A stretch of DNA of 64,000 nucleotides from Streptomyces sp. NBC_01116 (GCF_041435495.1 NZ_CP108645.1:45829-109828), one strand, 5' to 3'. Positions 33,379 to 43,055 are shown, numbered from the stretch's first letter. Notes: generated by a model from the sequence alone, not told the origin. Numbers and translations: made by a program.

Positions 33379-35424
33379 ATGTCTGGGGAGAACAACACAC
33401 AAAGCACCGCTGTCGACGGGGTAGTTGGCGTGGCCAGCGCCGCTCTGCCAGTGCAGAGCGGTCCGCCGCTGACGGAGTTCGAGCTCGCGGTCGGCGAGCG
33501 CAAGATCCTCCAGTTCAAGAGGAAACCTCAGATCACGGCCATCGCCGAACTGGTGTGGAACGCCCTGGACGCCAACGCCACCGAGGTCAACGTCGAACTG
33601 CGCCGCTCCAGCATGAACGCGATCACTGACGTCGTGGTGACCGACAACGGTCACGGCATGACACCTGCGCGAGCCCGCACCGCCTTCCAGGCCTACGGCA
33701 CCACCTGGAAGACCAGCAGGACTCATACCGAAGGCGGAGAGCGAATCCTGCACGGCCGCAACGGTGAGGGGCGCCTCTTCGCCTTCGCCCTGGGCGACCA
33801 GCTCACATGGGAGTCAGCGGCCGTGGCCGACGACACCTTGGTAGGGGTACGGATCACCGGCAACGCCGACCACGCCACCGTTTGGCAGGTCGAAGAGACC
33901 GAGCCGTCCCGGGAGACGCCCGGCACCACCGTCCGCATTTCCGTGCCGCAGGGCAAGCCGCTTGGCCGCCTGGAGCGTGATGATGCCCTCGCGAACCTCA
34001 CCGCGAAGCTGGCGTTCTATCTCCTGGCCTACCCCCACGCACGCGTCACGTTCGACGGCAGGCACTTGGACCCCAGCGACATCATGGTGGGCGAACCCGT
34101 CGACCTGGAGCTGGAGCTGCCTCAGGAGTACGCCGGTGAAGACCCGCCCCCGGTCGTCACCTTCGTCGAGTGGAACAAGCGGATGGGCGACCGCAAGATG
34201 CTCCTGTGCAACGCCGACGGCATCGCCTTGGGAGAGCACGGCAGAGACTGGTCCGACGGCATCATCAGCTTTACCCCCTACCTGCGGACCAACCTGTTCA
34301 ACGGCCTGACCATCGACGACCTGCATGGCCTGACCATGCACCACCCCGGGCTCCTGAACGCGGCTGTCACCGCCGTGCAGCAGCACCTCACAGTCCGCGG
34401 CGCCCAGATCTCCGCAGAGGTCGTACGGCAGCTCAAGACCGAAGGCATCTACCCCTACGACGACCAGCCGGCCACCGGCGCGCTCGCCATAGAGCGCCAG
34501 ACCTTCGACGTCGTGATCACAGCTGCCCGCCACGCACTGCCCAACAAGGGACCGGCACGCAACCTCTCCGTCAACCTCATCCGCACGGCCCTCGAGAGCA
34601 GCCCCGGCGACCTCCACACCATCCTCGAGAAGGTTCTGGCGCTCAGCGACGATGACCGCCTGCACCTGAAGAACCTCCTCGACAGCACCGACCTGACCCA
34701 CGTCATCGGCGCGGCCACCACCGTCACCAACCGCCTGAACTTCATCCAGGCCCTGCGCAAGCTCCTCGCCGACGACCACCTGCGCAAGAACCTGCGAGAG
34801 GTCGACCAGCTCCACCCCATGATCAACCAAAACCTGTGGCTCTTCGGCGAGGACTGGAACATGACCCGAAGCGAGGTCGGGCTCACCAACGTCCTACAAG
34901 CCCACTTGGAAGACCACCTCGGTGAAGACATCGTCCTGGAGCACGAACTCGAAGCCGTCACCCAGCCCGACGGGCGCAGCGGCCGCGTCGACATCCTCAT
35001 GTTCCGCAGCCGCCGCAACGACAACTCCACCGAGCGCCTGGTCATCGAACTCAAACGACCCACCGTGAAGGTCGGCCCGAAGGAACTCGAACAGATCAGA
35101 AGCTACGCCAGCGCAATCGTGGACGACCCGCAGTACCGCGGAGTCGGCTGCAAATGGCGCTTCTACCTCGTCACCTACGAGTACTCCGACAAGATCCACC
35201 GCGCGATCCGACAGAAGGACCGCCCCGCCGGCCTTGCCGACGTACAGGACGATTACGAAGTCTGGGTCAAGAGCTGGGGCGAGATCCTCGACGCAGGAGA
35301 GAGCAGACTGCGGTTCTTCCAGGAACAGCTCAACTACGAGGCCACCGACGACCGCGTCACCCAGCACTTGCGCGAGAGCTACTCCCACTTCATTCCCGAA
35401 GCCCTGGCACAGCAGGAAAACTAG
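33379..35424 (+). CDS. GHKL (MORC/Hsp90-like) ATPase fused to a PD-(D/E)xK-like domain
   Basis: A 681-residue two-part protein. The ATPase module has an N-box ELVWNALDAN at 57-66, a G1 loop DNGHGM at 89-94 and a G2-type GRNGEGRLFAFALG. The C-terminal module shows RVDILMF with Asp 538 and LVIELKRP with Glu 557 and Lys 559, spaced as in PD-(D/E)xK nucleases. GHKL ATPases of this kind clamp DNA; fusions to nuclease folds have been described as restriction-like systems. TACCGT 6 bases before the ATG suggests a leaderless promoter. Likely an anti-phage or anti-plasmid effector; activity is inferred, not known. Confidence 0.75.
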   Translation: MSGENNTQSTAVDGVVGVASAALPVQSGPPLTEFELAVGERKILQFKRKPQITAIAELVWNALDANATEVNVELRRSSMNAITDVVVTDNGHGMTPARARTAFQAYGTTWKTSRTHTEGGERILHGRNGEGRLFAFALGDQLTWESAAVADDTLVGVRITGNADHATVWQVEETEPSRETPGTTVRISVPQGKPLGRLERDDALANLTAKLAFYLLAYPHARVTFDGRHLDPSDIMVGEPVDLELELPQEYAGEDPPPVVTFVEWNKRMGDRKMLLCNADGIALGEHGRDWSDGIISFTPYLRTNLFNGLTIDDLHGLTMHHPGLLNAAVTAVQQHLTVRGAQISAEVVRQLKTEGIYPYDDQPATGALAIERQTFDVVITAARHALPNKGPARNLSVNLIRTALESSPGDLHTILEKVLALSDDDRLHLKNLLDSTDLTHVIGAATTVTNRLNFIQALRKLLADDHLRKNLREVDQLHPMINQNLWLFGEDWNMTRSEVGLTNVLQAHLEDHLGEDIVLEHELEAVTQPDGRSGRVDILMFRSRRNDNSTERLVIELKRPTVKVGPKELEQIRSYASAIVDDPQYRGVGCKWRFYLVTYEYSDKIHRAIRQKDRPAGLADVQDDYEVWVKSWGEILDAGESRLRFFQEQLNYEATDDRVTQHLRESYSHFIPEALAQQEN

Positions 35425-35567
35425 GCTGCGACAGTCGATCCGCAGACGTTGCGGAAGAGGCGCAGTGAGGCTTGAGACATGAGCCCGAAGCCTCACAAGA
35501 CCTTGTCCGCACTGGAGGCCCCGGATCAAGAGGTCCGGGGCCCGGCCCGTGCGGTGCGCTGGTGTGG

Positions 35568-38426
35568 TTAGTAGTCGTCGCGTTCGGAGGGCGGCCCGTA
35601 CTCCTCGATGAGGTCGCAGGTGCACGTGCCGCTCTCGTAGGACGTCTTGTCGCATTCGTCGTGGTGGTGCCGCTGTTGCAGACCTGTCGGCGGTGCGGGC
35701 TGCAGGGCGGGCCGTGCCGGGGCGGCCTCGATGGCCGGTGGGGGTCCGGCCCAGTCCATGCCCAGTTTCGCGAGGGCGGCGAGCTGATCGGTGTCCAGCC
35801 GGTCCCTTCTCGATTTGGTGTTCGAGATCCATACGCCGAGCTTCACAGGCACCGGCTCGGCTTCGCTGTCGACGGCGACCTCGACGACCGCGCCGCGAGG
35901 CACCGGCCGGTCTACGCCTTCCTGCTCCACCCACTGCGTGAGGGCGGCCAGACCTCGCTGGAACGCCGCTTGCGCCCTGCCCGGCCCCTTCGCCTTGGCC
36001 TTCGTCGTACGGGGTGCTGCCGGGGCGGGAGAAGCGGGCTCAGTGACGGGAATGCCCAGCGCGGCCAGCCGCTCCCGCTGTCCGGGCATCAGCTGCGCCT
36101 GAACGCCCGCGTTCTGCTGCGCCCACCTCCACGTACCGATGTCGTCCCCGTCGAACGTGACACCCGGCGCGATGTAGGGCAGGACGCCGTCGGCGTCGAC
36201 CAGGTCGGCGAGCACCCGGTAGTGCCGCTGCCAGTTCAGCGGCCAGGGGCAGTTCCAGTCCGCGTCGATCGCCGTCAGCTGCTCCGCGCGCCGTGCTGCC
36301 CGCTCGGGATCTTTACCGAGGCCGCCTTTGCGGCGGAGGTTGGCCAGGTGCTGCCCGATCGGCACCATGCCCTCGGCTTCGCTCTCGCCCCACATGGCGT
36401 CCTGCCGGGGTGCGAGGTGCCCGGCCGCCTTCCGGTAGGAGCGGAGCGCGGCGAGCTTGTTCTCCCACGCTTCCTCGCCCGGTTCCCACACCATCCCGGC
36501 CTCCGGCGCGTCCAGCAGGATCTTGCGCCGCTCCTCCAGCTCACCGGCCCGCAGGGCTTTCCGCTGCTGATGGACCCATCGGCCAAGCGGGAACGACTTC
36601 GTGACCCCCACCTCGGCCTCGACGTCGTAGGGGACGGCGTGGACGCCGGTGATCTCGTTCTCCGTCCGCCACCGGATGAGTGCCTGGTAGCCCTCCAGCC
36701 AGACCAGGGACTCCGGCCGGTAGACCCGCGTTCGGAGGAAGGCCGCGATGGTCGCGGCGTCACGCGGGCTGGAGAAGTGGAGCAGGGCGGCTTCGGCGGC
36801 GGCCTGGGTGTCGTCGTCCTCCTGGTCCTCGCCGTCACCCTCCCCGCCGGTTCCGACGATCTGCCCGTTCTCGTCGCGCCGGACGTGGACCTTGCGCTTC
36901 CCGCTCGTGAGCGCCCGGGAGGCGAGCTGCTCGACCAGGCGCTCATCGTGGCTGCGCAGCCCTTGGAGCACGGCCACGAGCGGCTTGAAGCTGGCGCTGG
37001 CGACCATGTCGGTGGGGTCCTCGCCGGGCTCCAGGAACACCGGCACGATGATGCGGGCGACCTTGGTGGAGCCGTCCTTGTTGAGGCGGAGCGCCCTGCC
37101 GATGTTCTGCACGATCTCGACCTGCGAGCCGCGGGTGTCCGCGAAGCACACTGCCTCGACCCCGCGCTCGCCGGTGATGTCGACGCCTTCCCCGAGCACG
37201 CGCACGGAGGCGAGGAAAGCGCGGTGAACCCGGCGCCCGGCTGCGTCGATGCCGTTGGCGAACTGCCTCAGCGCCTCGCGTCGTTCGGAGACGAGGTGGT
37301 CGCCGCACAGCCATGCCGACCACACCCGGTCCGGGGGTACGTGGCGGCCGGCCTCCAGCTCGTAGAAGTCCGCGTCGATGGAGGAGTTCGGTAGCCGGTC
37401 GGCGGCGGCCAGGTCGGCGTCGGAGGCGTCGTTGACGTACAGCTCGGCAGCGGTCTCGGGCAGCTTCTCCGCGAACGCGCGCGCCTCCTCAACCTTCTGG
37501 TGGAACGTCATCACCGTCCGGAGATTCCGCGCGGCCGCGTGCTCCAGGAGCGCCGTCTGCAACAGAGCCAGCCGCCGGCCCCGCCGCGCCTCCTCCGACT
37601 CCCCGAGAACCGGCGAGGGGTCACGGATCTCCAGCACGTCGATCTCGAACCCGGCGAGGATCTCCCGCTCGATCGCCTCGTTCAGACCCAGCTCCGCGAG
37701 CCACGCGCCGTACGTGCCCTCCGGGTCATCGGCCATGGTCGCGATCTCCGCCTCCTGGCCGCCGGATCCCTTCTGCGGGCGGGCCGCGGCGAGGATGCGC
37801 GGGGTCGCGGTCAGATAGAGCCGGAAGTCGGCGGGGATCCGCTGGTTGTCGTGGATCGCCGCCCACGGACGCCCAAGATCACCAGCAGTTCCGTGAGCCT
37901 CGTCCACGATCGCAAGCGAAAAACCGTCCATACGCTGCCCGTACAGCCGCTCCCCGCCCGCAAGAGCGGCCTCCAGCGGCCCACGAACCTTCCCCTGGCC
38001 CGTCGTCGGCGCGGTGATGTCCTCGCGGTCCACGAGGGAGGCGTACGTGGCGAACACGACGACCGGCCCGGTACCGGCCCACAGGGCGAGCTGGATCGGG
38101 TTCGTGGTGGTGCGCACCCCCAGCGAGTTGAGCACCGGGTCGTTCTCCAGCGAGCACACCGCGACCATCGGCGCCCGGTGGCCCACCGCCCGCCACGCCT
38201 GGGCGGTCTGTGCGAGCAGGTCCAGGGTCGGGACGGTGACGAGGATCCGGCCGTCCGCGAAGCTCTCCAGTGCGCATGCGGCGGCCGTGATCGTCTTGCC
38301 GGAGCCGGTCGCGGACACGATCGTGCCCCGGGCGCCCTGCGGCGGTACGGGTGATCTTGTAGGGAAGCCCACCCACTTCCGGAAGGCCGCTTTCTGGTCT
38401 GCCTGGTGTTCGCGGAGTCTGATCAC
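35568..38426 (-). CDS. DEAD/DEAH-box helicase with helicase-associated domains
   Basis: A 952-residue superfamily 2 helicase. Walker A SATGSGKT is at 38-45, DEAH at 175-178, LTATP follows, and QNIGRALRL is motif VI. The C-terminal third contains about four helicase-associated repeats, each ending in L-x-x-L/I-x-x-x-W (for example LTAIDADW and LAKLGMDW), and a His/Cys tail (HHHDECDKTSYESGTCTC). Proteins of this layout are frequent on Streptomyces linear replicons, including near telomeres, where a role in transfer or end maintenance was proposed. GTG start, one base after the stop of the zinc-finger gene, so the two are translationally coupled. Confidence 0.85.
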   Translation of the reverse strand: MIRLREHQADQKAAFRKWVGFPTRSPVPPQGARGTIVSATGSGKTITAAACALESFADGRILVTVPTLDLLAQTAQAWRAVGHRAPMVAVCSLENDPVLNSLGVRTTTNPIQLALWAGTGPVVVFATYASLVDREDITAPTTGQGKVRGPLEAALAGGERLYGQRMDGFSLAIVDEAHGTAGDLGRPWAAIHDNQRIPADFRLYLTATPRILAAARPQKGSGGQEAEIATMADDPEGTYGAWLAELGLNEAIEREILAGFEIDVLEIRDPSPVLGESEEARRGRRLALLQTALLEHAAARNLRTVMTFHQKVEEARAFAEKLPETAAELYVNDASDADLAAADRLPNSSIDADFYELEAGRHVPPDRVWSAWLCGDHLVSERREALRQFANGIDAAGRRVHRAFLASVRVLGEGVDITGERGVEAVCFADTRGSQVEIVQNIGRALRLNKDGSTKVARIIVPVFLEPGEDPTDMVASASFKPLVAVLQGLRSHDERLVEQLASRALTSGKRKVHVRRDENGQIVGTGGEGDGEDQEDDDTQAAAEAALLHFSSPRDAATIAAFLRTRVYRPESLVWLEGYQALIRWRTENEITGVHAVPYDVEAEVGVTKSFPLGRWVHQQRKALRAGELEERRKILLDAPEAGMVWEPGEEAWENKLAALRSYRKAAGHLAPRQDAMWGESEAEGMVPIGQHLANLRRKGGLGKDPERAARRAEQLTAIDADWNCPWPLNWQRHYRVLADLVDADGVLPYIAPGVTFDGDDIGTWRWAQQNAGVQAQLMPGQRERLAALGIPVTEPASPAPAAPRTTKAKAKGPGRAQAAFQRGLAALTQWVEQEGVDRPVPRGAVVEVAVDSEAEPVPVKLGVWISNTKSRRDRLDTDQLAALAKLGMDWAGPPPAIEAAPARPALQPAPPTGLQQRHHHDECDKTSYESGTCTCDLIEEYGPPSERDDY

Positions 38427-38427
38427 T

Positions 38428-39354
38428 TCAGGCTCCTTGGGGGGTGGCGGTTGTCGGCTGGGGTGCGGTTGGTTCGGGGCTTGGTGCTGGTTGTTGCTTG
38501 CGTCGTCGGCGTAGTTCGCGTTGGGCTTGGGCTCGGGCGCATTCGCGGGTGCAGTACTTGATGCCGCTGGTGCGGTACTGGCCGTATTCGGCGCGGCCGC
38601 GCTGGCGTACGAAGGGGCGCCGGCAGGTCTCGTTCGCGCATTCGCGGACGGTGGCGCCTTCGGCCATGTGGTTGTAGAGCTGGAGGAAGGCCACGGAGTA
38701 GATGGTGGGGTGGCGGTCGGCGAGGCCGCCGATGCCGATGCTGAACGGTTGCAGGGCTGCCTGCATCGCGCCTCTCAGCTGGCTGAGCCGGTCCCACAGG
38801 AGGTACTCGGACAGGACTTCGAGGTCTTGCGGCCATCCGTCGTCCCGGTGGGCGTTGCCGACCCGGAGCCGGGCCAGCCGGGCTTCGGTGACCTCGGGGG
38901 CGATGAGCTCGTCCAGGCCTCCTTCGCGGCAGCAGGCGAGCCACGTCGTGACGGCTTCCTGGGCTTCCCGGATGTAGATCTTGAGGAGGTCGCGGTGCAT
39001 GCCGGACCCCCCGGTGTCGCCGTTGCCGCGGTCCGCGAGTTCCTCCAGGTGCCGCTGCTCGTCCTCGCCCCAGTCGGCTGCGGCGAGGCCGGTGCCGAAG
39101 TCGCAGAACATCCCGTAGGTGCCGATCCAGTCGGCCAGGGCCGGCAGATCGTCGGGGTGGAGTTCCAGCAGTTCACGCAGGTAGAAGTCATCGGGAAGAG
39201 CGGCCGACTCCCGCACGGCGCGCGGGTCCTGGAGGTCCCACAGGATCCAGTCCCCGTCGACGCGGACGCCGGTGACCGGTTCCAGCGGTGGCGCCGGAAC
39301 GGGAGTCCCCGGCCAGAGCGTGGGACGAAACCGTGGGTCAACGTATGCCGCCAT
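38428..39354 (-). CDS. Protein with C-terminal CGNR-type zinc finger
   Basis: A 308-residue protein. The last 60 residues read CANETCRRPFVRQRG...SGIKYCTRECARAQAQRE, a CGNR-like zinc finger that may bind nucleic acid. The N-terminal 230 residues are helical and acidic without a known motif. TAGGAT stands 6 bases before the ATG, consistent with a leaderless start. It is the first gene of an operon with the helicase and is divergent from a small nuclease gene, with a palindrome between them. Confidence 0.7.
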   Translation of the reverse strand: MAAYVDPRFRPTLWPGTPVPAPPLEPVTGVRVDGDWILWDLQDPRAVRESAALPDDFYLRELLELHPDDLPALADWIGTYGMFCDFGTGLAAADWGEDEQRHLEELADRGNGDTGGSGMHRDLLKIYIREAQEAVTTWLACCREGGLDELIAPEVTEARLARLRVGNAHRDDGWPQDLEVLSEYLLWDRLSQLRGAMQAALQPFSIGIGGLADRHPTIYSVAFLQLYNHMAEGATVRECANETCRRPFVRQRGRAEYGQYRTSGIKYCTRECARAQAQRELRRRRKQQPAPSPEPTAPQPTTATPQGA

Positions 39355-39375
39355 GACCGAATCCTAACCCCTACG

Positions 39376-39408
39376 GTGGTAGCACGAAGCACTCTTGCTT
39401 CGTACCAC
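39376..39408. promoter_or_regulatory. Palindrome between divergent promoters
   Basis: GTGGT-agc-ACGAAGCA-ctct-TGCTTCGT-ACCAC: outer 5-bp and inner 8-bp arms pair around a 4-nt centre. It lies 22 bases from the CGNR-gene start and 32 bases from the nuclease-gene start. A plausible operator shared by both. Confidence 0.45.
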
Positions 39409-39439
39409 TCTCATCACACTGTGGGACCAAGGGGGAGCA

Positions 39440-39940
39440 GTGCCGACCTGGCCGGAACGCAAGGAGATAGGTGACCGACACGAGAGCCGGGTCATGCAGG
39501 CCCTGCAAGCCCGCGGATGGACGGTGCAGCCCTGCGGCCAGGGCATCTACCCCGCCCCGATCCAGGACGCGCTGCGCCGCACCCGCTCCACCCTGCGGCA
39601 GTTCCCCGACCTCATCGCCGCCCGCGGAGCCGACCTCGTCACCATCGACGCCAAGGAGCGCATGCCCAGCACCTGCAGCGACCGCTACGCGATCAGCACC
39701 GCCACCGTGAACGCCGGCCTGCTCTTCACCGCCGCCCACGCCCCCACACCGCTCTACTACGTCCTGGGCGACATGAACGTCCTCACGCCCGCAGAAGTCC
39801 TCCACTACACAGCGCACGCTCTGCGACACCGGAGCGGCGCCTATCACCTCGTCAGCAGCCACCAGGCCCACGCATTCGACGACGTCTTCGGCCCGAAGGC
39901 ATCGCGCGTGGCCCGAGCTGCCGACACGCGGCGCCCGTAA
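39440..39940 (+). CDS. Small PD-(D/E)xK-like nuclease
   Basis: A 166-residue protein from GTG with GGGGGAG upstream. RHESRVMQALQARGWTVQP at the start is a typical restriction-fold helix with Glu. RQFPDLIAARGADLVTIDAK gives the PD...DxK active-site signature. The size fits single-domain nucleases or resolvases found on Streptomyces plasmids. Divergent from the CGNR-helicase operon. The substrate is unknown. Confidence 0.65.
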   Translation: MPTWPERKEIGDRHESRVMQALQARGWTVQPCGQGIYPAPIQDALRRTRSTLRQFPDLIAARGADLVTIDAKERMPSTCSDRYAISTATVNAGLLFTAAHAPTPLYYVLGDMNVLTPAEVLHYTAHALRHRSGAYHLVSSHQAHAFDDVFGPKASRVARAADTRRP

Positions 39941-40146
39941 CACACGGATGGCCCGTACCTGTCGCCGCTACCGCTGTACGCGCCTATGTCGAGACCCGCG
40001 TCCGTAACCGCAACTGCGCGGAGGAGAGCTGTGGTGCACCACTTGCTCCTCGCGGTCTTCGGTCAGGGCCGAGCACGGATGCGTCAAGGGGCGCTGTGGC
40101 GAATTGTCGCAGCGCCGCTTCTCGCTTGAACCTGAAGGAGTACGTC

Positions 40147-40266
40147 GTGCGTCGTCTCGTCGCCACTGCCGCTCTGCTCGGTGCCGCGCTCGCGGCCCCG
40201 CTGGCCCTCACCGTCCCCGCCCAGGCGGCCGCCCCCGCTCACGCGGCCAGCGCCGCCGGTTACTGA
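40147..40266 (+). CDS. 39-residue protein that is nearly all signal peptide
   Basis: A strong AAGGAG lies 7-8 bases before GTG. The product has basic residues, a hydrophobic core and a VPAQAA cleavage-like site, then only about a dozen residues (APAHAASAAGY). Either a secreted micropeptide or the 5' remnant of an exported protein. Confidence 0.45.
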   Translation: MRRLVATAALLGAALAAPLALTVPAQAAAPAHAASAAGY

Positions 40267-40597
40267 CCTCCGGGCATGCACTGGAATCCCATCTCGGAGG
40301 ACTGCTGCCCGAACTGAGGAACTTCTGGTGCGGGGGCGGGCCTGACGCCGGCCGCTTCTCTTGTGCCGCCTCGGACCAGCCGATAGCGGTCGCTGCTGCG
40401 CAGGATCCGATGCCCCCGCCGCACGTCATCGCGGCGAGGGCGTCGTGCTGCCCGTGCCGGGCATCGGGATTTGGAGCTGCCCATGTGTTGCGCCCCCGGG
40501 GAGCAATTCACACTGGCGGATGAACACCTGCGGCATTGGGGCTGCATCGGGCGTTGGCAGCCCGGAAAGAGCCTTCCTATTCGGCACAGTTGGCGGT

Positions 40598-41167
40598 GTG
40601 AACGCATTCAACCTCCGCACCAGGCTCGTGCGCGGCGCAGTGTTGGCCGCAGTGATTATGCCCATGGCAGCCGCTCTGACTGTTCCGGCCCATGCCCTGC
40701 CGGCCCGCCCACCCCAGGCAACTCACGTCCGGGCGGAACCTGAACCCTGCTACACCCTGTCAGGTCTCGACCGCAAGCTGCAGCCCATCCTGGACAAGCT
40801 GCGCGCAGCCCCCGATCACGCTGCGGCCCAGGCCGCTGCGACGGACTATGCCACTGCAGTCAAAGGCTTCAGCGAGCTGTGCAGCGAGGGAAACGACCAT
40901 CCTGTCGCCGACCTCGCCACCGTTCTGAGGCATGTTGTCGACGCCTTCCACTCCTACAGCGAGGGATGTGGCATCGACTGTCAGACGACCGAGTGGATTG
41001 ACAAGGGTGATGATCCGACAGCCCGCTTCCTGACGGTTGTTCTCGGCAATATGGGCGGGATGTACAGCGTGACTGCCAAGTCCGTCGCCGTCCAAGCCGA
41101 CGCATACCCGAAGGTGCTCGACCTCAAGTGGACCGGTACCGACTTCGTCCTCACGAAGGAGCAGTGA
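40598..41167 (+). CDS. Secreted hypothetical protein
   Basis: A 189-residue protein with a signal peptide (RTRLVRGAVLAAVIMPMAAALTVPAHA). The mature part is helical with four Cys (PCYTLSG, ELCSEG, GCGIDCQ), probably disulfide-bonded outside the cell. A perfect terminator follows. No family recognised. Confidence 0.6.
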   Translation: MNAFNLRTRLVRGAVLAAVIMPMAAALTVPAHALPARPPQATHVRAEPEPCYTLSGLDRKLQPILDKLRAAPDHAAAQAAATDYATAVKGFSELCSEGNDHPVADLATVLRHVVDAFHSYSEGCGIDCQTTEWIDKGDDPTARFLTVVLGNMGGMYSVTAKSVAVQADAYPKVLDLKWTGTDFVLTKEQ

Positions 41168-41171
41168 CGGC

Positions 41172-41208
41172 GGTTGGGGGCTCGCGCCGTCGGCGCGAGC
41201 CCCCAACC
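41172..41208 (+). terminator. Intrinsic-type hairpin
   Basis: A 15-bp perfect stem GGTTGGGGGCTCGCG with its complement and a 7-nt loop, 5 bases after the stop. Confidence 0.75.
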
Positions 41209-41515
41209 CGGTAAGCCGCCAACAAAGCCCCGTGCTGCAGCAGGCCGACACCTCGAAGACGGGGATTCCCGGAGAGCAAGTCTGCCCCACCCCCGAGCGA
41301 CGGGTGGGCAGATTCAGGAAGCCTTGTCGCGGGCCGGCAGCCTTGTTGGGGCGCGGTCCACGGCCCCACCTCGAAGGGGGTGCGCAGACGGGCTCACCAC
41401 GTGCATCTCGTGCTCATCCCGCCCGCCGGGAAGTCGATATCGCGTCTGAACACACGACGTCTTAGCTGAGCTTGTTGCTCGACGTCCCGAAGATCGTCAG
41501 ACCTTAAGGATCAAG

Positions 41516-41857
41516 CTAGTCCTCCTCGTCACCGTCCTCGGGCGCGTCTGCGTCGCGGAAGGGGCGCAGGCCCTGGCCGGGGCCGGTGGCGGTGGCGGTG
41601 ATGTTGAACAGGTAGCGGCCCAGGAAGTTGATGTGCCGGTTCTTGAACGGGGGGAGCCGGGCGGCGTTCTCGTCCTTGGTGTCGTGGCTCTTGGCAGGGA
41701 GCCGGGTCACGGCGGCGTCCAGGTAGCGGGTGTTCCACAGCACGACGGCGTTGAGAACCAATCCCAGACTGGCCAACTGATCTTCCCGGCCCTCGCGGTA
41801 CGCCTGGCGGATCTGGCCCCGGCCGCCGTGACGGATCGCGCGGGCGAGCCGGTGGCG
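41516..41857 (-). pseudogene. C-terminal remnant of a Tn3-family transposase
   Basis: The minus-strand frame encodes GGRGQIRQAYREGREDQLASL, LVLNAVVLWNTRYLDAAV and NRHINFLGRYLFNI, the highly conserved end of Tn3-type transposases. Everything before HRLARAI is absent or scrambled, and no Tn3 terminal repeats are seen. Confidence 0.75.
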
Positions 41858-42088
41858 GGACCCGTGCGGTCCTCGCGGCGAACCCTCGCGCGCGGCGTCC
41901 GGTACCGCGGTGCCGGGCGCGGGAACGATTCGCCAGGGCCCAGGGCGCCCGCAACGGCGGAGCGCAGGTGCGGACGCGCCCACCACCGGGGACCGGGGGC
42001 TGGGCCCGCGTCGGGGTGGATGCGAGGCCGGGCACGGGTGCCGGCTGGCTGGAGTGCTCCGTCGATGGGCTCCGGCTGCGTCACGGGC

Positions 42089-42112
42089 GCGCGGGGGGAA
42101 ACGCTTCTGCGT
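42089..42112 (+). promoter_or_regulatory. GGGGGGAAACGCTTCTGC element, copy 1
   Basis: Located about 134 nt before the start of the first cold-shock gene. Closely related sequences lie at the same distance before a second cold-shock gene and a rodlin-like gene. Could be a promoter of an alternative sigma factor or a leader-RNA element. Confidence 0.5.
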
Positions 42113-42243
42113 TGTGGGATGAGGCGATGGTGGTCGGATGAGTCTCGCCGTTGTGCGGGAGTCCTGCCCCGCCGGCGGGGCAGGTTCCGCCGCCTGGTGG
42201 GGGCGGCGGTGAGTACCCAGTCATGAGAGAAGGGAACACTTCT

Positions 42244-42450
42244 GTGGCGTCAGGGACAGTGAAGTCGTACAACCCCGAGAGGGGCTTCGGCTACATCACG
42301 CCGGACGGTGGGGGTGCGGACGTCTGGTTCCACCACTCCTCGATCAACGGAACCGGCTTCGAGAACGTGAGCGAAGGCCAGACGGTTGAGTACACGGCCC
42401 GCAGCGGGCAGAAGGGCCCGATCGCCGAAAGTGTCCAGCCCGCCTTCTGA
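42244..42450 (+). CDS. Cold-shock protein (CspA family)
   Basis: A 68-residue OB-fold RNA chaperone. TVKSYNPERGFGYITPD carries the RNP1-like GFGYI and VWFHHSSI the RNP2-like motif. I chose GTG 42,244 (AAGGGAA 7 bases upstream) because family members begin M-A-x-G-T-V-K; ATG 42,223 would add seven residues. It binds single-stranded RNA and melts structure. Ser and Tyr replace the usual Trp-Phe after TVK. Confidence 0.85.
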   Translation: MASGTVKSYNPERGFGYITPDGGGADVWFHHSSINGTGFENVSEGQTVEYTARSGQKGPIAESVQPAF

Positions 42451-42656
42451 CCGGTTCAGGGCGTAGTGCCCCTCCAGCGGGCCGCGACCGGAGCTCTTTC
42501 CCGGTAGCTCGGATGCCGAGAGCGGGGCGCTGTCGCGTCGTGGTTGCTGGCCAGGCCCGGTGCCTGGTCGATTGCTCCCCTCATATGGCTGCAGCGCGCT
42601 GAGCAGGCATCCAGGTACGTCTGAGTCTTCCCACGAATCGAGCACTGGATGGATCG

Positions 42657-42905
42657 TCAAGTCGGTTTGGATGCTGATGGTTCGGTGCCGTATGCGCTGG
42701 TGAGGTGGCGGTAGACCTCTCGTGCGACGAAGCGCTTGAGGCATCGGAAGATGTCCTTCGTCTTGAGCCCTTCGAGGGTGCGTCGTGCCACGTAGTCGCG
42801 GGTGCGAGGGGCGTGACGTATGCGGACGAGGACGATGGTGTGCAGTGTGCGGTTGGCCTGGCGCTCTCCGCCGCGGTTGAGGCGGGGATCTTGTTGCTCC
42901 ACCAC
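42657..42905 (-). pseudogene. C-terminal remnant of an IS110-family transposase
   Basis: The minus strand encodes NRGGERQANRTLHTIVLVRI, TRDYVARRTLEG and IFRCLKRFVAREVYRHL, the typical end of IS110 transposases. The catalytic N-terminal RuvC-like part is missing. It ends right beside the promoter-like element of the rodlin-like gene. Confidence 0.7.
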
Positions 42906-42930
42906 GCGGGGGAAAACGGTTCTGCCCGGG
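42904..42930 (+). promoter_or_regulatory. GGGGGAAAACGGTTCTGCCC element, copy 3
   Basis: Related to the elements before the two cold-shock genes, and 134 nt before the rodlin-like start codon. Confidence 0.5.
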
Positions 42931-43055
42931 AAGGCGGCGGGGCTGTGATGGGGTGGGCTTTCCCGCCGTGTGTGCTGGTTGCGCTCCGGCGGGCCCGGCC
43001 GGGGCCCGATGGCGGGCCGGATGAGAGAACACCCGATGGTGACAGGAGCAGATGT

